Assembly: GCA_038501195.1 (NCBI GenBank)
Contig: JBBPUQ010000003.1
Coordinates: forward strand, 5,238,501-5,302,500
Direction of reading: 5' to 3'
From: Nemania diffusa
Taxonomy: Eukaryota; Ascomycota; Sordariomycetes; Xylariales; Xylariaceae
DNA: 64,000 nucleotides
Both the position numbers and the translations under genes were made by a program. Shown in pieces: positions 47,724 through 58,836 of the stretch (within the stretch, counting starts at the first letter, position 1; each line of letters opens with the position of its first letter). A model generated the notes under the pieces. That model was not told the origin of the DNA. It saw only the letters and a list, made by a program, of their open reading frames with translations, and searched no databases.

Positions 47724-49103
47724 ATGTCAGTTCATCCATCTACTACCCAACTTTCGATTCGTGCGTCCTGCGAGCGCTGTCGCCTTCACAAGCTGAAATG
47801 CATAGCCTCGTCCCCCCATTCTTTAACCAGCGAGGGACGTTGTCAACGGTGCATCCGCGCAGCTACAGAATGCGTCTTCAGTCGTCGTAATAATTCCAAG
47901 CGTAGCCAAACTTCGTTGGAAAACCCAGGGTCGCCATCCCAGAAGAACACCCTCCCCACGCCAGGCCCAGATGGCTCGGCTTTGATGCTTCCAACAACGT
48001 TGTTTAACTTGGACGAAACACAGAACGACAACCCAGGCTTGCAATTCAGCGGTTCAAATACCCCTTTCTTGGCACACAATTCAGCGTTAGACTGCGATAT
48101 GGACTTTATTGCTCCCAGCTTCCATTACCAGCTTCCATTGCAGAGCCTCAACAGCCAGCCTCTCCATCTCACCCATGGCCTGGGTCTGAACCCGGAAGCC
48201 GAGACGGCGGGGCTCACAGGGGATAATGCCTTCTCTCCGGCATTGGAAGGCAGTTCAGCGTCCTCAACGTTGAGCCCCTCTACAATCTCAGATGGCCAAC
48301 AGACGTATCCCCGCCGGGTGGCAACCAAGTCACTTCTAACCCTTGCCATGACCCTTGAAGAAAGCCTCGACAGGCTAGTAAAGCAGACCCGGGAACAAGA
48401 GGATAGCAGGAGCGATTTTGACCACTATCCGGTCGGAAGCGTACTCCATGTCTTCCAAGAGTTCATCGATACCATTGGCGGTCTAAAAGAACTTCGCTCG
48501 CGCGACCATCTCCACGACGACCAGCAGGATTTTAAGCACGGGGGCTTTCCCTTCTGCCAGTTAAAGGCGGACGAGCTAACGACCCGGCCGAACACCACCC
48601 CGTTCGCCAAATCGACGTCCCAATTGGACACCTCGCTCGTTCTCCTTGTTCTCAGCTGCTACGCCACGCTAACTCGCATCGGAGACACCGTGCTAGGCCA
48701 CTTTAAGCAGCATCTAGAAGGTAATACGGGGCAACGCGACGACCAGCCAGCCACGGTCGCGGTGAGCAAGTGCGGCTTCACAGCCGCGACGCGGCTCGGT
48801 GAACTCGCGATGCGGGCTGGGTCCTATACACAGATACATGCGACCGTCAGTCTCCTGCTAGAGTTGCTGGAGAAGGCGACATCGGCGCTGGCACCACTAC
48901 TACATCATCCCACCTCACGAGCCTCGAGCAAATTTGACGTGGCTTTAGCGATCGAGGCGCAGATGCAGCTAGCAGATGAGCGGACCGCACCCCTGTGCTC
49001 GTGCCTCAGAGAGGGCGCGGCAGGCTTGCTGAGTTCCTTTGCTAAGCGCGAGGAGAATTCTTCCGAGCTGAAGGACTTGTTGCGGAAGAAGATGGGATTG
49101 TGA
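47724..49103 (+). CDS. AflR-like Zn2Cys6 pathway regulator
   Basis: Single exon, 459 residues. Zinc cluster near residues 14-42: C-X2-C-X6-C-X13-C-X2-C-X6-C (SCERCRLHKLKC ... CQRCIRAATECVF). A Ser/Pro/Asn-rich linker leads to a C-terminal helical domain (LSCYATLTRIGDTVL, ELAMRAGSYTQIHATV) of the type found in AflR-class regulators of aromatic polyketide clusters rather than the general fungal-specific domain. It probably activates cluster genes in the nucleus. The Fusarium bikaverin cluster has one Zn2Cys6 gene (bik5), so having both this and the one at 53516 is unusual. Both are intact. Confidence 0.91.
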   Translation: MSVHPSTTQLSIRASCERCRLHKLKCIASSPHSLTSEGRCQRCIRAATECVFSRRNNSKRSQTSLENPGSPSQKNTLPTPGPDGSALMLPTTLFNLDETQNDNPGLQFSGSNTPFLAHNSALDCDMDFIAPSFHYQLPLQSLNSQPLHLTHGLGLNPEAETAGLTGDNAFSPALEGSSASSTLSPSTISDGQQTYPRRVATKSLLTLAMTLEESLDRLVKQTREQEDSRSDFDHYPVGSVLHVFQEFIDTIGGLKELRSRDHLHDDQQDFKHGGFPFCQLKADELTTRPNTTPFAKSTSQLDTSLVLLVLSCYATLTRIGDTVLGHFKQHLEGNTGQRDDQPATVAVSKCGFTAATRLGELAMRAGSYTQIHATVSLLLELLEKATSALAPLLHHPTSRASSKFDVALAIEAQMQLADERTAPLCSCLREGAAGLLSSFAKREENSSELKDLLRKKMGL

Positions 49104-50042
49104 GATAGAAGATCAGAATATTGTGGATATCTAAATATCTCAATTTGTAGAGGATCCGTAGAGGACTCTAAACCCGTTCCGGCACCTCCCTAATCTCCCC
49201 CATTAAAGATTTAATTTATCTCTTTAAATACCGCTTCGGCACAGTGACTTTCTACATGCAATATACTAGGGTTATAAGCCAATAAATTCAAGAAATTTAA
49301 AACACTTCGTTTCTCCCCCGGATCTCACTTAATTATACCCATGTAAAGCGTACCACCTATATCAACAAGTACTTCTTTAAATATGTAATATGCTACTAAA
49401 AGCCCGCGATTTATATGCCTAGACAATGTAGCTGATCTAAGCAGGGAGAATGTGAAACTAACAGGGGGTCAAGCAAGGTGACTGTGCCGAAGCGGCATTC
49501 AGAGAGATAGTATGCCAGTTATTTTTTATAGCTACAGCTGCTGCAGCTGTTTTACTACTTGCAAATTTATTCAAGCGTATAAATATCTTTGTTAATTCTT
49601 TTTAAAAAAAAGGGTTATAAAAATATAGATAAACCCGATTGTGGAGCTAGAGTCCTCTACGAATAGGTGAGGCGAAATTTTCAAGTGAAAAACATTACAA
49701 GTAGCAGTACTTTTTAACAGCAACAATTTTTCGTTCTAGTTGGTAGAATTAAGCGCCATCTGGAACAGTTATTAATCTATGAATGTTTCTATTTAAATTT
49801 CTGACGATCCTTTCTAGGGATTGCCTTAGTGAGCTCGGCCAGGCAGATGCGGTACCTAAAACTATACTTATTGCTTTGAGTTCAGCAGTCTTTATAAAGC
49901 ACGAAAAACTCTGGGATGCTATTGTGACTATTCGCCAAGCCTCCAAAATGGGGTGCCGATCACACGTTCCATTGAATGTTGAAATTAAATAAATTATTTC
50001 CCACATCATGTTAAACATAAACCATTCATCCATCAATCATTT
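49104..50042. other. Intergenic
   Basis: A/T-rich in the middle (49560-49650). Frames at 49749-50036 on both strands have no recognisable domain. The 3' ends of the regulator and the MFS gene converge here. Confidence 0.5.
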
Positions 50043-52089
50043 CTAGTAGGTCGAAAGCTTGCTAAACTCACCGCGTGCTCTGATCCTCTTACCCCACATG
50101 AAGAAGAGAAAAGGGGCTGGTATGAGAGCCACGGCTACGAAGCCGAAGAGGCTACTTCCCCAGTCGATACCGATGGCCTCGTACAACGGATAAACGAAGA
50201 GCGGAAAGGCACCAGCTACGAGCGATCGCACAAATGTATTGGCGGCGATAGCGCTCGCGCTATAGCGTGTGAAAGTGTCGACTAGGTATTGTAAGGAGGA
50301 CTGGAAGATGAGGGCAAAGCCCAGGCCCGTAAGAAAGACGCCGACAATAGACGGCGCGGGGGTTGAGACGTGTTTGGAGGAGGTCCCTGTTGAAGCCACT
50401 GTTAGCTCCATCTGAGTATCTCACGAAGCCGTACGGCTAGGGCCAGAGTGGTGCAACAACTCACATCCGAAAAGAAATAGCCCCGCGGCAAATGTGAAGC
50501 TTCCAACCATCATTGGCGGGAGTCTAGCCTCGGGGACTGGTTTGTAGTGGTTTGCGACCAGCCTATTCACATAGTAGACGGCGTTGTTGTATATATTACC
50601 AGCTGCAGCGACGAAACAGCCTAGGAGCAGAGCCAGGAATGGAAGCTGGCTGATGACGGGACCCCAGCCCCGGATCTGACCGTATTCGAGAGCGAAGCTC
50701 TCGATGCTGGCATAGAGAATAGCTGGACTCGAGTTAACAAACTACACAGCCGCAGCGCAGGGTTCAGGGCGAGCGAGACTAGACTGCTCGTGTCAATGTT
50801 CTTACCATAGACGAATGAACCGTAGATAGTCAAGAATAGACATATAGGGTCGAGGAGCAACTGGAAAGGACGGACAAGAAAAGTGGTGCAGAGGCTGCTA
50901 AAGGTCGGGCTGGACTCTTCCCACTATAATAATCGGTAGCCGCGGTCAGCAAGTCTGGTGCGTCATCGGCGATCCGACAGAGCACGAAGCGGGGTCTACG
51001 CACCTTTGAGTGTAGGACCCAGTTGCCCGTTGATCGTCGGAGCTGCTGGGCCTTGCGGGTCAGAATTATGTCGGCATGACTCTCGTCCAAGAAAAGTGCG
51101 TCCAAGACGAACTGGACCGCCATGAGGATACCTGTCAAGTACTGCGTCCAACGCCAGCCGCTCCCGTCGGCGATGAAAGCGCCGCCGATGATAGGACCAA
51201 GGGTCGGCGCCGCGGCAATAGTGATACCATAGCACACCATGGGTACACCGAGCTGGGGGGGGCGCCAGATATCGACGATGGCGCCGCCCGTGATAGAGAT
51301 GGGCCCACTGCCGAAGGCGCCTGCAAAAAAGCGAGTGATCAGTACTGTCTGGATGTCCTTGGCTGTCGCAGTACCGAAAGCAAAGACGGCGCTGATGAAG
51401 TAGGGCTGTTTGGGGATGCGTGTTAGCTCTTCTTCTTTTTTCTTTTCTTTTCTTTTCTTTAGCATGGGATAGGGAAATACGAACACCCAGCGCAGCCCAT
51501 TTCCGGCCGTACACCTCGCACAAGGGCGCCCACAGCCTAGAGAACTTGGAGTTAGTGATCGCCATCTTGAGTATCATTCAAGAGCACCTTGGAAGTTTCT
51601 GAGTATAACTTTCGCCGAAAGGGAAAATCTCTGCTCTAAAAATTGCCAAAACAGGATGAAAATGACCCTGAGAAATACTCACAAGGGGCCGATAGCAAAG
51701 CCAAATATGAGGAGACTGGTACCGGCAGTGGCCGTGGTCAGTGAGACATTGAACTCGTCGCCGATTTCCAGGGTTCCGGCGGCATATATGGCGGAAGCTA
51801 AAGTAATCCAGCACGTCGTCAGCGCCCACAGGGCAGTCGTATAGACCTTTTTCGACGTTGGCCAGTTCTTGGGGTCCAGCGGGTCGGCCTCGCCATCGAA
51901 ACCCACCAGATCTGATGCTCCTAAGCTGGGCGTGGGGTTTTTCTCGCTCTCTTTGGAACCACGCGTCTCTTTCGCTGCCACTGATGTGAGCATGGACTCA
52001 TGCTCTGCGGAGCTCTGGCTTTGGCTCCAGCTGCCGCCGCCGCCGCCGCCGCTGCCAGCGGGAGGGCCGGTTGACGGCTTGCTACTCAT
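50043..52089 (-). CDS. MFS transporter, DHA1-type drug/polyketide exporter (bik6-type)
   Basis: Six exons (52089-51683, 51536-51485, 51405-51004, 50923-50806, 50722-50465, 50386-50043) give 526 residues with all junctions in frame. A cytoplasmic Gly/Ser/Gln-rich N-terminus of about 90 residues is followed by membrane segments. Family marks are GPLLWAPLCEVYGRK, TGGAIVDIW, GPIIGGAF, FLDESHADI, LVRPFQLLLDPI and a last pair of helices (LFGFVAVALIPAPFLFFMWGKRIRARGEF). Such proteins export secondary metabolites across the plasma membrane. The donor of intron 2 is a poor GTTCGT, but it is the only choice that keeps frame and motif, and introns 1, 2, 4 and 5 carry CTAAC-like branch points. The place in the cluster matches Bik6. 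The very small exon 2 (52 bp) could be missed. Confidence 0.92.
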
Positions 52090-53515
52090 TATGTAAAAGG
52101 CCAGCTGGCTTCACGTCGTGCGAGAAAGCTGAATAAAAGGATGTTGGGTACACAGCTGGCAGTCGTATGCTCGAAAAAGGGATTCCCTATGTTGTGATCG
52201 CAGAAGCAGGAGCAGTTGTATAGTACACTCTGTAGATCGATCGAAGCCTGGATAATCAGATAAATATGCTTGCGAATTCAAGCGAGTCTGGTTGTTCTTT
52301 ATTATACGAAGGGGACGTTTCTTCATCATATGCATCATCTTGAGCGTCTAAGTCCTTAGGTACCAATAAATAGCAATTAGCTGTGGTTACACAACGGCTC
52401 GCTAACACACGGGTAGGCGCATAAGGTTATGCGGCCGGCTACCGAATTCGCATAAGCGCCTAAGGGAACCACCACGCCACAAAGCTTGTTTGTTCCCCAC
52501 CCGTAGGGAGGGCCATATGTACATATACCGACAAAACTATTTTTTCTCCAATTCCGTTTTTAGAAAACAGTTTGCAAAATAAAAAAACTATAATATATGT
52601 ATATATTCTTAGCTTAACTAGCTTTGTTATTAGTTTAATTAATATAAATAGACCTAATTAACTTAACTGCATTTAATTAACTTGACTGCACTTGATTGAT
52701 TTGACTGCACTTGATTGATTTGACTGCACTTGATTGATTTGATTGACTTGACTAGACTAGACCTGACTGACCTACTGACTGGACTAGACCCACTGACTGG
52801 ACCTACTGACTGGACTGGACCTAACTGGACTTAACTGACCTACTACCTAGGTAATTTAACCAGACTTAACTAACCTATTGATTTAATTGACTTAAGTCTA
52901 GTTAAGTCCAGTCCAGTCAGTAGGTCTAATCCAGTCAGTAGGTCCGGTAAGTGGGTTCAGTCCAGTCAGTCAGGTCAGTCAGGTCTAGTCTAGTCAAGTC
53001 AATCAAATCAATCAAGTGCAGTCAAATCAATCAAATGCAGTCAAGTCAATTGAATGCAGTTAAGTTAATTAAGTCTATTTATATTAATTAAATTAATAAT
53101 AAAGGTAATTAAGCTAGAAATATACACATATATAAACTATTGTTTTTGTATTATTGTCTTTTTATTTTGCAAACTGCTTTCTGAAAACGAAAATTGGAGA
53201 AAAAATAGTTTTGTCGGTATATGTACGTATGGCCCACCGTCCACCCGGTCCACTATACCCACAGATCTACTTCAAATCGACCCACATGTCAGATCAGTCA
53301 GACGTCAGCCCTGTGAGGCGCTTCAGCTGTTAGTGAGGGTTCACAAGTGACGCACCTGTATACCTAGGTACCTAAGGTAGGTAGGTTAGGGACGTACCTA
53401 AGGTATGCATACATGATGTTCTTATCCTGCTTTTGTCGCAGAGACTTTACTCCTAGCCCTATTATCCAAACATATTGTACTTTATGTACCTACTTGACAC
53501 CAGCGCCCCTGCGAT
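52090..53515. other. Shared upstream region of MFS gene and second regulator, occupied by a foldback element
   Basis: About 414 bp of sequence precede the type B element (52504-53241), and 274 bp separate it from the regulator's start codon. TACCTAGGTA repeats occur near 53360-53400. No gene. Confidence 0.7.
52504..53241. mobile_element. Short TIR/foldback element, type B (738 bp)
   Basis: Ends TAGGGAGGGCCATATGTACA and the inverse of GACGGTGGGCCATACGTACA, flanked by a perfect 6-bp duplication CACCCG (52498-52503 and 53242-53247). Nearly the whole element is one long imperfect palindrome centred near 52870: the left arm has repeated TTGACTGCACTTGATTGATT units, and the right arm their inverse. 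No coding capacity. It shares its outer 11 bases and ACCGACAAAACTA with the type A elements but has an unrelated body. Confidence 0.9.
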
Positions 53516-55929
53516 ATGGCAGCACCCGCCCGAGGGCCGTATAACTTGGCTCTGTCACCAGCGTCTCCATCACCGCCATCATCATCATTATCGCTGGTAC
53601 CACCGCAGCTGCGAACTTGTACGCTATGCCGTCAACGCAGAATCAAATGCGACAGACAGATGCCACGATGTTCTAACTGTCATTGGGCCGACGCCACCTG
53701 TGTCTACCCACCTGGTCGCGGCAGAGCACCTAAGAAACCAAGACGCGGTGTACCCCCCCAGCTATCGGAGCGTCTCGCCCGTCTCGAGAGTATCATTAAC
53801 CAGGCCAGCGTAGCACAGAATCGCCATGATTCTCAGGAATATTCTCACACGCCGGCGGCGGGGGACCGCGTAGACTCGTTTGATCAGCACTTTAGTCGGC
53901 TCAAGGTTGACGAGTCGAGAAGCTACTATGTCAACAACGCTTTATGGGTCACCCTATCTAGCGAAGTAAGCCTTGAATCCCTTTCCATGGTGGGATTTTG
54001 GCCCGCCAGTCGGGCGTTATACTTATGTGATGGTATCAGGTTGAGGAACTTCGTGACTTGTTGTTTGAGCCTGCGTGCGAGGATGCCGCCGACTACGAGC
54101 AAACAACAACATCTTCGCCGTTCCCCTCAGAAGCTTCGCTCAACACCACTGCCACTACTCCGTCTTCTCCCTCTCGTGCAGGACTCAGCGCCGCCATCTT
54201 TGGATACCGAGCTGTCGCCTCCTCCCTTCAGCATCTCCACCCCTCTCTTCCTCAGGCTGTAGCTCTGTATGCCGCATTCTCAGATAATGTTGCACCGCTA
54301 GTGCGCATTTTCCACATGCCTGTGTTGACGCGTATATACTGGGACGCGATTGCTTCCGTAGATTCTCTGGACAAGATCACCGAGACTCTCCTCTTCGCCA
54401 TTCACTATTCGGCGGTGGTTAGCCTCACTCCGGAGGCGTGTCTCGGTATCCTTGGCGAGACGCGAGACAGCGCGCTAGAGAAATTCCGCTTCGCCGTGGA
54501 ACAGGCCCTGGCCCGAAGCAATCTCCTTAGCACTCAGAATATGATGATTCTGCAGGCCGCGGTGCTCTTCCTCTCCGCGCTGCCCAATGAAGAAGATTCG
54601 CGCGCGGCGTGGTCTCTGACTTCGCTGATCTACCACATCGCGCGCACCATGGGCCTGCACCGCGACGGGACCAAGTTCGGATTAAAGCCGTTTGAGATTG
54701 AGATGCGCCGGCGCCTGTGGTGGCAGATCTGTATCATCGATAGCCGGTCCTCGGAGTACCACTGCAACGAGCCCATCGCCCGCGCCTTTGCCTCGGACAC
54801 AAAGCCGCCCCTTCACATCGACGATTCCGACTTGTTGCCAGACATGTCGGAGCCGCCAGCCGAGCGCTGGGGTCGCGCGACCGACATGACGCTTTCGCGG
54901 GTTCGCTGCGAGGCCATACAAACCGGCTGGAAGCTGGGTCTCGTGAAGCAGCGACACACCGGTGGCAGTGACGCTCCGGCAGTAGACGACAACCAAGAAC
55001 CGCTCGAACAAAGCCACGCCCTGATTCAGGACCTAGAGAGGTGTATACGCGACAAGTACTTGCCTCTCTGTGACCCCGCGGTGCCTTTTCAACTGCTCTG
55101 CTCATCCGTAGCCCGCATCATTTTGGCGCGCTTCCACCTCATCACCCAATACTCGACCGCATCTCGCAAGAAGGGACCAGTGTCCGACAGCAAGACCAAT
55201 AAGAACAGCACCCCGTCCTCTGAGTCAACCAGCAGCGCCACTTCTATCCTCCTCCAGGCACACAACGAACTCTTCAAGGCCTCAACCGAGATACTGCAAG
55301 TGTCAGGTACTCTGCTATCGGACGGTGCCATCTCACAGTTTACGTGGTACTCGAAGACGCACATTCAGTGGGGCGCGATGGCGTTTGTTCTGTCAGAGCT
55401 GTGCGTGCGCCCACAAAGCGCCGAGTGCGACCGCGCATGGAAGTACGTCGAGACGGTCTACGATGGCTGGAAAGTCGGCTCCGCCCCCGCCGACGAGGGT
55501 CGTCTTACTCTATGGCGGCCTCTCCACCGCCTCATGGCCAAAGCGCGCTATGTACGCGAGATACAGCGCATAGATCCGCGGCGGCCGGCGCTAGCAAGGT
55601 TTGTTTCTCGTGATCACCGTCCTTTGCACCAAGTAGCAACAGGGTTGTTGGCGTCTGAGCGCTCAACGCCACACGCCAATAATGGTGCTGCGGCCGCCCT
55701 TCCGAGGGAACCAACTGGCTCTGTGGTAAGTACCGAGTCCCCGCTGCCTGAGGTTGCTGTAAATACGTACGGCCAGGAGCCTTTGGAAGCTCTCCAGAGA
55801 GTGATCGGTACGGAGACGCTAGGACCTTTTATGGATATGGGTCTGGACTGGCCTTGGCACGATGGTGGGATGGAGAACCCCCAGTGGCCGGCGGAAGTTG
55901 ATTTTGATCAACTCCCTGGGCTATATTAA
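53516..55929 (+). CDS. Zn2Cys6 transcription factor with fungal-specific domain (bik5-type)
   Basis: Two exons (53516-53965, 54040-55929) give 779 residues. Zinc cluster near residues 35-65: C-X2-C-X6-C-X5-C-X2-C-X6-C ([22 protein letters not shown]), then a basic linker and a short coiled coil ([14 protein letters not shown]). The fungal_trans domain occupies the middle: [35 protein letters not shown]. The C-terminus is acidic (DFDQLPGLY). It is the best match to the Bik5 position: a pathway activator beside the MFS exporter and the NmrA-like gene. The intron (GTAAGC...ATCAG, 74 bp) is needed to join the linker to [11 protein letters not shown]. Its promoter is shortened to 274 bp by the foldback element, which could affect expression. 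Confidence 0.92.
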
Positions 55930-56527
55930 TTTTCTGCGGAACTAGTCCACCATTGTCAAACTCATTATGAGAGATTTTCTAGTCTTCTCCATGGATTCAA
56001 TGAGACCGCGATTGTATATGTTGATGAAATGGGGAAGTTGGTACATTTTGCTCCTTTACGTAGATATTATTACTAGGCCACCTAGAGCCCTTGGTATTAC
56101 TTTTATTCTTTTTCTTTTGAACTGTTCTAAATAGAAATGTTCATCTTCTATTTATGTATGCATCATCATTCCTCCTAACGCACACGTAAGACGAAATCAT
56201 ACCATTGATCCAAATTGAACCGACCCCTGATTCACCCTGCAAGAGGTAGTAATAGTGTCCGGTCATCGATACTGATCTTACACTATCACATTGTTTAGTA
56301 CCTTATCGGTGGAAAGAGTAGATCGATTATGGGTGAGGCACCCTTATTGGTGAATAAAAATATTAAAAAAAAGGATAAGAGGCATTGTGATGAGATTTAA
56401 TAGTTCGTGCTCTCTCATATGAAACACCCTATCAGATGGTTTTCATTTTTATTCAGTCTATCAAAAAGGAGTATCTTTACCTATGTAAAGGCGTGTCGAG
56501 TAAGCGAGTGGGTAGATAATTGGCCAC
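55930..56527. other. Intergenic between convergent genes
   Basis: 3' regions of the regulator (+) and the NmrA-like gene (-). Nothing else seen. Confidence 0.5.
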
Positions 56528-57505
56528 TCAGTCGAAATATCTCGGGATCTCTCTCCGGACGAAATCCTCGAAGCTCGTCGGCGTGCAGCCCGTGATCATC
56601 TCCACCGTTCCTTTTGCAGCCTCGTGGTCCTGGACAGTGTACAGCGTCCGCGTATGGACCATGGACTTGCACAAGGAACGGGCCACCATGTCCGGGACGC
56701 CCATCCCCGCCAGATTCGCCAGGTACTTCTCCGCCGTGACGTGGTTGACCTTGACTGGCGGTTTTCCCGCGGCGGCTAGCTCGCGGTTTATAATGGCCCA
56801 TTGTTCGTCCTGCGAGAGCAACGCCGGCCCGTTGAGATACACGATGTCCCTCCTCGGGCGGTCGCCGCCTCGCGGGGGATTGACGAGCAGCGCCGCTGCG
56901 GCGCGGCCAATGTCGGCGGGGTCGATGGGGTCGTGGCGGACCTCGGGCGCGAGGAGATTCACCTCGCTCTTGGTGGCCTTGTCGAGGTAGATGCGCAGCG
57001 GGTTGCTGGCGAAGAAGCCCGGCCGCAGCGCCGTGTGCGGCACGCCGAGGTCCTGCAGCGCGATCTCGACCTGCGCGTGCTGCCATGGGATGACATGGTC
57101 GCGCGTCACGGATCGGATGTCGTCCGTGACGGCCCCCGCGTGGAGCAGCTGGCTGGTCGAGAGAAACACGACGTGCCGGATTCTGGCGGTGTCGCGCAGC
57201 GCCGCGAGGACACTGCGCATGCTGTCCGGCGTCTGCACGGCGTAGATGAACGCCGCCTCCGCGCCGGTTGCCTGGACGGCGCGGCTCACCGCCTCTGCAT
57301 CGTCCAGGCTCGCCGTGATGCGCTGCAGGCCCGCCGCGCGCTCCTCCTCGGGCGACATCCACTCGTTCGTCTTAGAGACGTCGCGCATCGCCAGCGTGAC
57401 ACTAGCGCCGCGGGCTCGGGCTTCTAGGGCGGCGGCTGAGGCAACTTCGCCGGTAGCACCGAAAATGAGGACTTTGGAAAGCCCCGGCGGCGATGGCGTG
57501 ACCAT
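56528..57505 (-). CDS. NmrA-like NAD(P)-binding protein (bik4-type)
   Basis: Single exon, 325 residues. It begins KVLIFGATGEVASAAALEARARG, an atypical SDR Rossmann motif in which GATGEVAS replaces the usual GxxGxxG ending. HVVFLSTSQLL replaces the catalytic Tyr-Lys pair of true reductases, as in NmrA. TALRPGFFASN and the C-terminal FEDFVRREI are normal for the family. NmrA proteins sense NAD(P) redox state and restrain GATA-type nitrogen regulators. In the bikaverin cluster bik4 encodes such a protein and the pathway is nitrogen-repressed, so a regulatory role is inferred. The coding region is more GC-rich than its neighbours, producing long antisense frames. Confidence 0.92.
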   Translation of the reverse strand: MVTPSPPGLSKVLIFGATGEVASAAALEARARGASVTLAMRDVSKTNEWMSPEEERAAGLQRITASLDDAEAVSRAVQATGAEAAFIYAVQTPDSMRSVLAALRDTARIRHVVFLSTSQLLHAGAVTDDIRSVTRDHVIPWQHAQVEIALQDLGVPHTALRPGFFASNPLRIYLDKATKSEVNLLAPEVRHDPIDPADIGRAAAALLVNPPRGGDRPRRDIVYLNGPALLSQDEQWAIINRELAAAGKPPVKVNHVTAEKYLANLAGMGVPDMVARSLCKSMVHTRTLYTVQDHEAAKGTVEMITGCTPTSFEDFVRREIPRYFD

Positions 57506-58491
57506 GATGGGGAGACGGGACGGGAGACGGAGCGGGAAATGTCAAGTATCGACTTTTGATATGCAAGGAGGAAGATATCCTGGCGTGGATTTTAGGTCGT
57601 GGGCGAGTGGTCTATGATAGATCCTATTTAGTTAGCCCTGGACTGCTCGTTGCCACGTCCTCAGTCATGCATAATGTGTTCTCCAGTGCGTCTTATAAGA
57701 ACAAGCACAGGCTCGCTGCTCGATCTCGGGGGCTTATGAGCTCGATGAGATCATTCCGCCCAAGGTGTCTGTTTTTCCACCGAACAAGGCCGAATATATG
57801 CGACATAAAACATGTGGCTTAGACAACACCGCCTAGATGGATAGGTTGACATTAGTAGCTGTGTACTTGATACCTCAGCTGAAACGTTTGCGACGCATAG
57901 TGAAGGTTATTGGGCTCGCGTAGCCCGAAGCTTACGAACGGCTTCTTGATCAGCGGTTTTCCATCAGTCCGCTAGTCCGCCAATCAATTAATCATACGCA
58001 CGTAAGAGAATAAAGCGTACCATATAATCTTCCATGAGCAGATACTTCTTATGATAAGCGGGTATTAACTTACGAGACAGAACTACGCCTTGTGACACAT
58101 AAAATAGATATATATAGGCCGGGGGAGCCAGTTGTCAGATTTGGTGCAAGTGACCTAAGTGGTCTAAAGTATAATATTTGGAAATTGACTTACTTTGGTT
58201 TAAACTGGCATGTTAGGGGTTCTAGTTTTAATTCATTATAGTTTGTAAAAAGATAGTTGCTTATTTTAAATATTGTAAGGTTTAAACAAGATTTATATAA
58301 TAACTAAATTGCTTAATATTATTTATTATTTCTTTTAAAATCTATTAGGATGCGCTGTGTTAAATGAATTGATGTTTTTAATATATTTGAAGTATAGCAA
58401 ATTGAATATTGTATACATTAACAAAGGTATGTCATTTTCAACCAAGGGGAAAATCGGAATTGAGAAGCTTGAAAGATAACTCGTGAACTTT
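57506..58491. other. Intergenic, right edge of the cluster
   Basis: No gene. The first 300 bases are the NmrA-gene promoter. From about 58190 the sequence is A/T-rich with TTTAAA-type decay and may be an old repeat. Confidence 0.5.
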
Positions 58492-58836
58492 TTAAACAAG
58501 TCTGAACTCCTCAATCGCCACTCCCCTCTTAATCAAATGCTCAGCCGTCAATCTCGGGTCACTCCTCCACCTCTCAAACTCTGATTGTTTCTCGACTTCC
58601 TCTTCGCTCTCCTTCACAAACCAGTTCCACACTCCGTCCTCCCCATGCTTCCGAGCTCTCAAGACGCCCAAAGAGCTTTGACAGAGGTAGCACTCCCAAC
58701 CCTGGCGTTGCACTTTCCATGAAAGATCGTTAGCCTCGTACTGAATCGACCCGCTCCAGCTAATCAAATGCTTCGTAATGACGCCGCCGGGATTCTTGGT
58801 ACGTACGGTAAGATAACCACCCCCCTCGCGGGCCAC
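58492..58836 (-). pseudogene. Gene remnant truncated by a hairpin element
   Basis: An open frame of 114 residues whose first eight codons (AREGGGYL) come from the terminal repeat of the adjacent hairpin element. From about residue 10 the sequence looks like ordinary protein (VITKHLISWSGSIQYEAN, WECYLCQSSLG, LIKRGVAIEEFRLV) and ends in a normal stop. I do not recognise the family. It is most likely the C-terminal part of a gene that lost its start, but a chance frame cannot be excluded. Confidence 0.35.

Noticed and set aside
49749..50036. Minus-strand frame resembling a transposon protein tail (ends VPDGA)
   Set aside because: Too short and without recognisable motifs; the plus strand is equally open.
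52680..53060. Repeated GACTGCACTTGATTGATTT units considered as a CRISPR-like or satellite array
   Set aside because: The units are uneven, inverted about a central axis and bounded by transposon ends with a target duplication; this is the palindromic body of a foldback element in a eukaryote.
57786..57805. GGCCGAATATATGCG upstream of the NmrA-like gene as a further copy of the shared promoter motif
   Set aside because: Only a partial match (CCGAATATAT) without the ATCCGA half; not distinguishable from chance.
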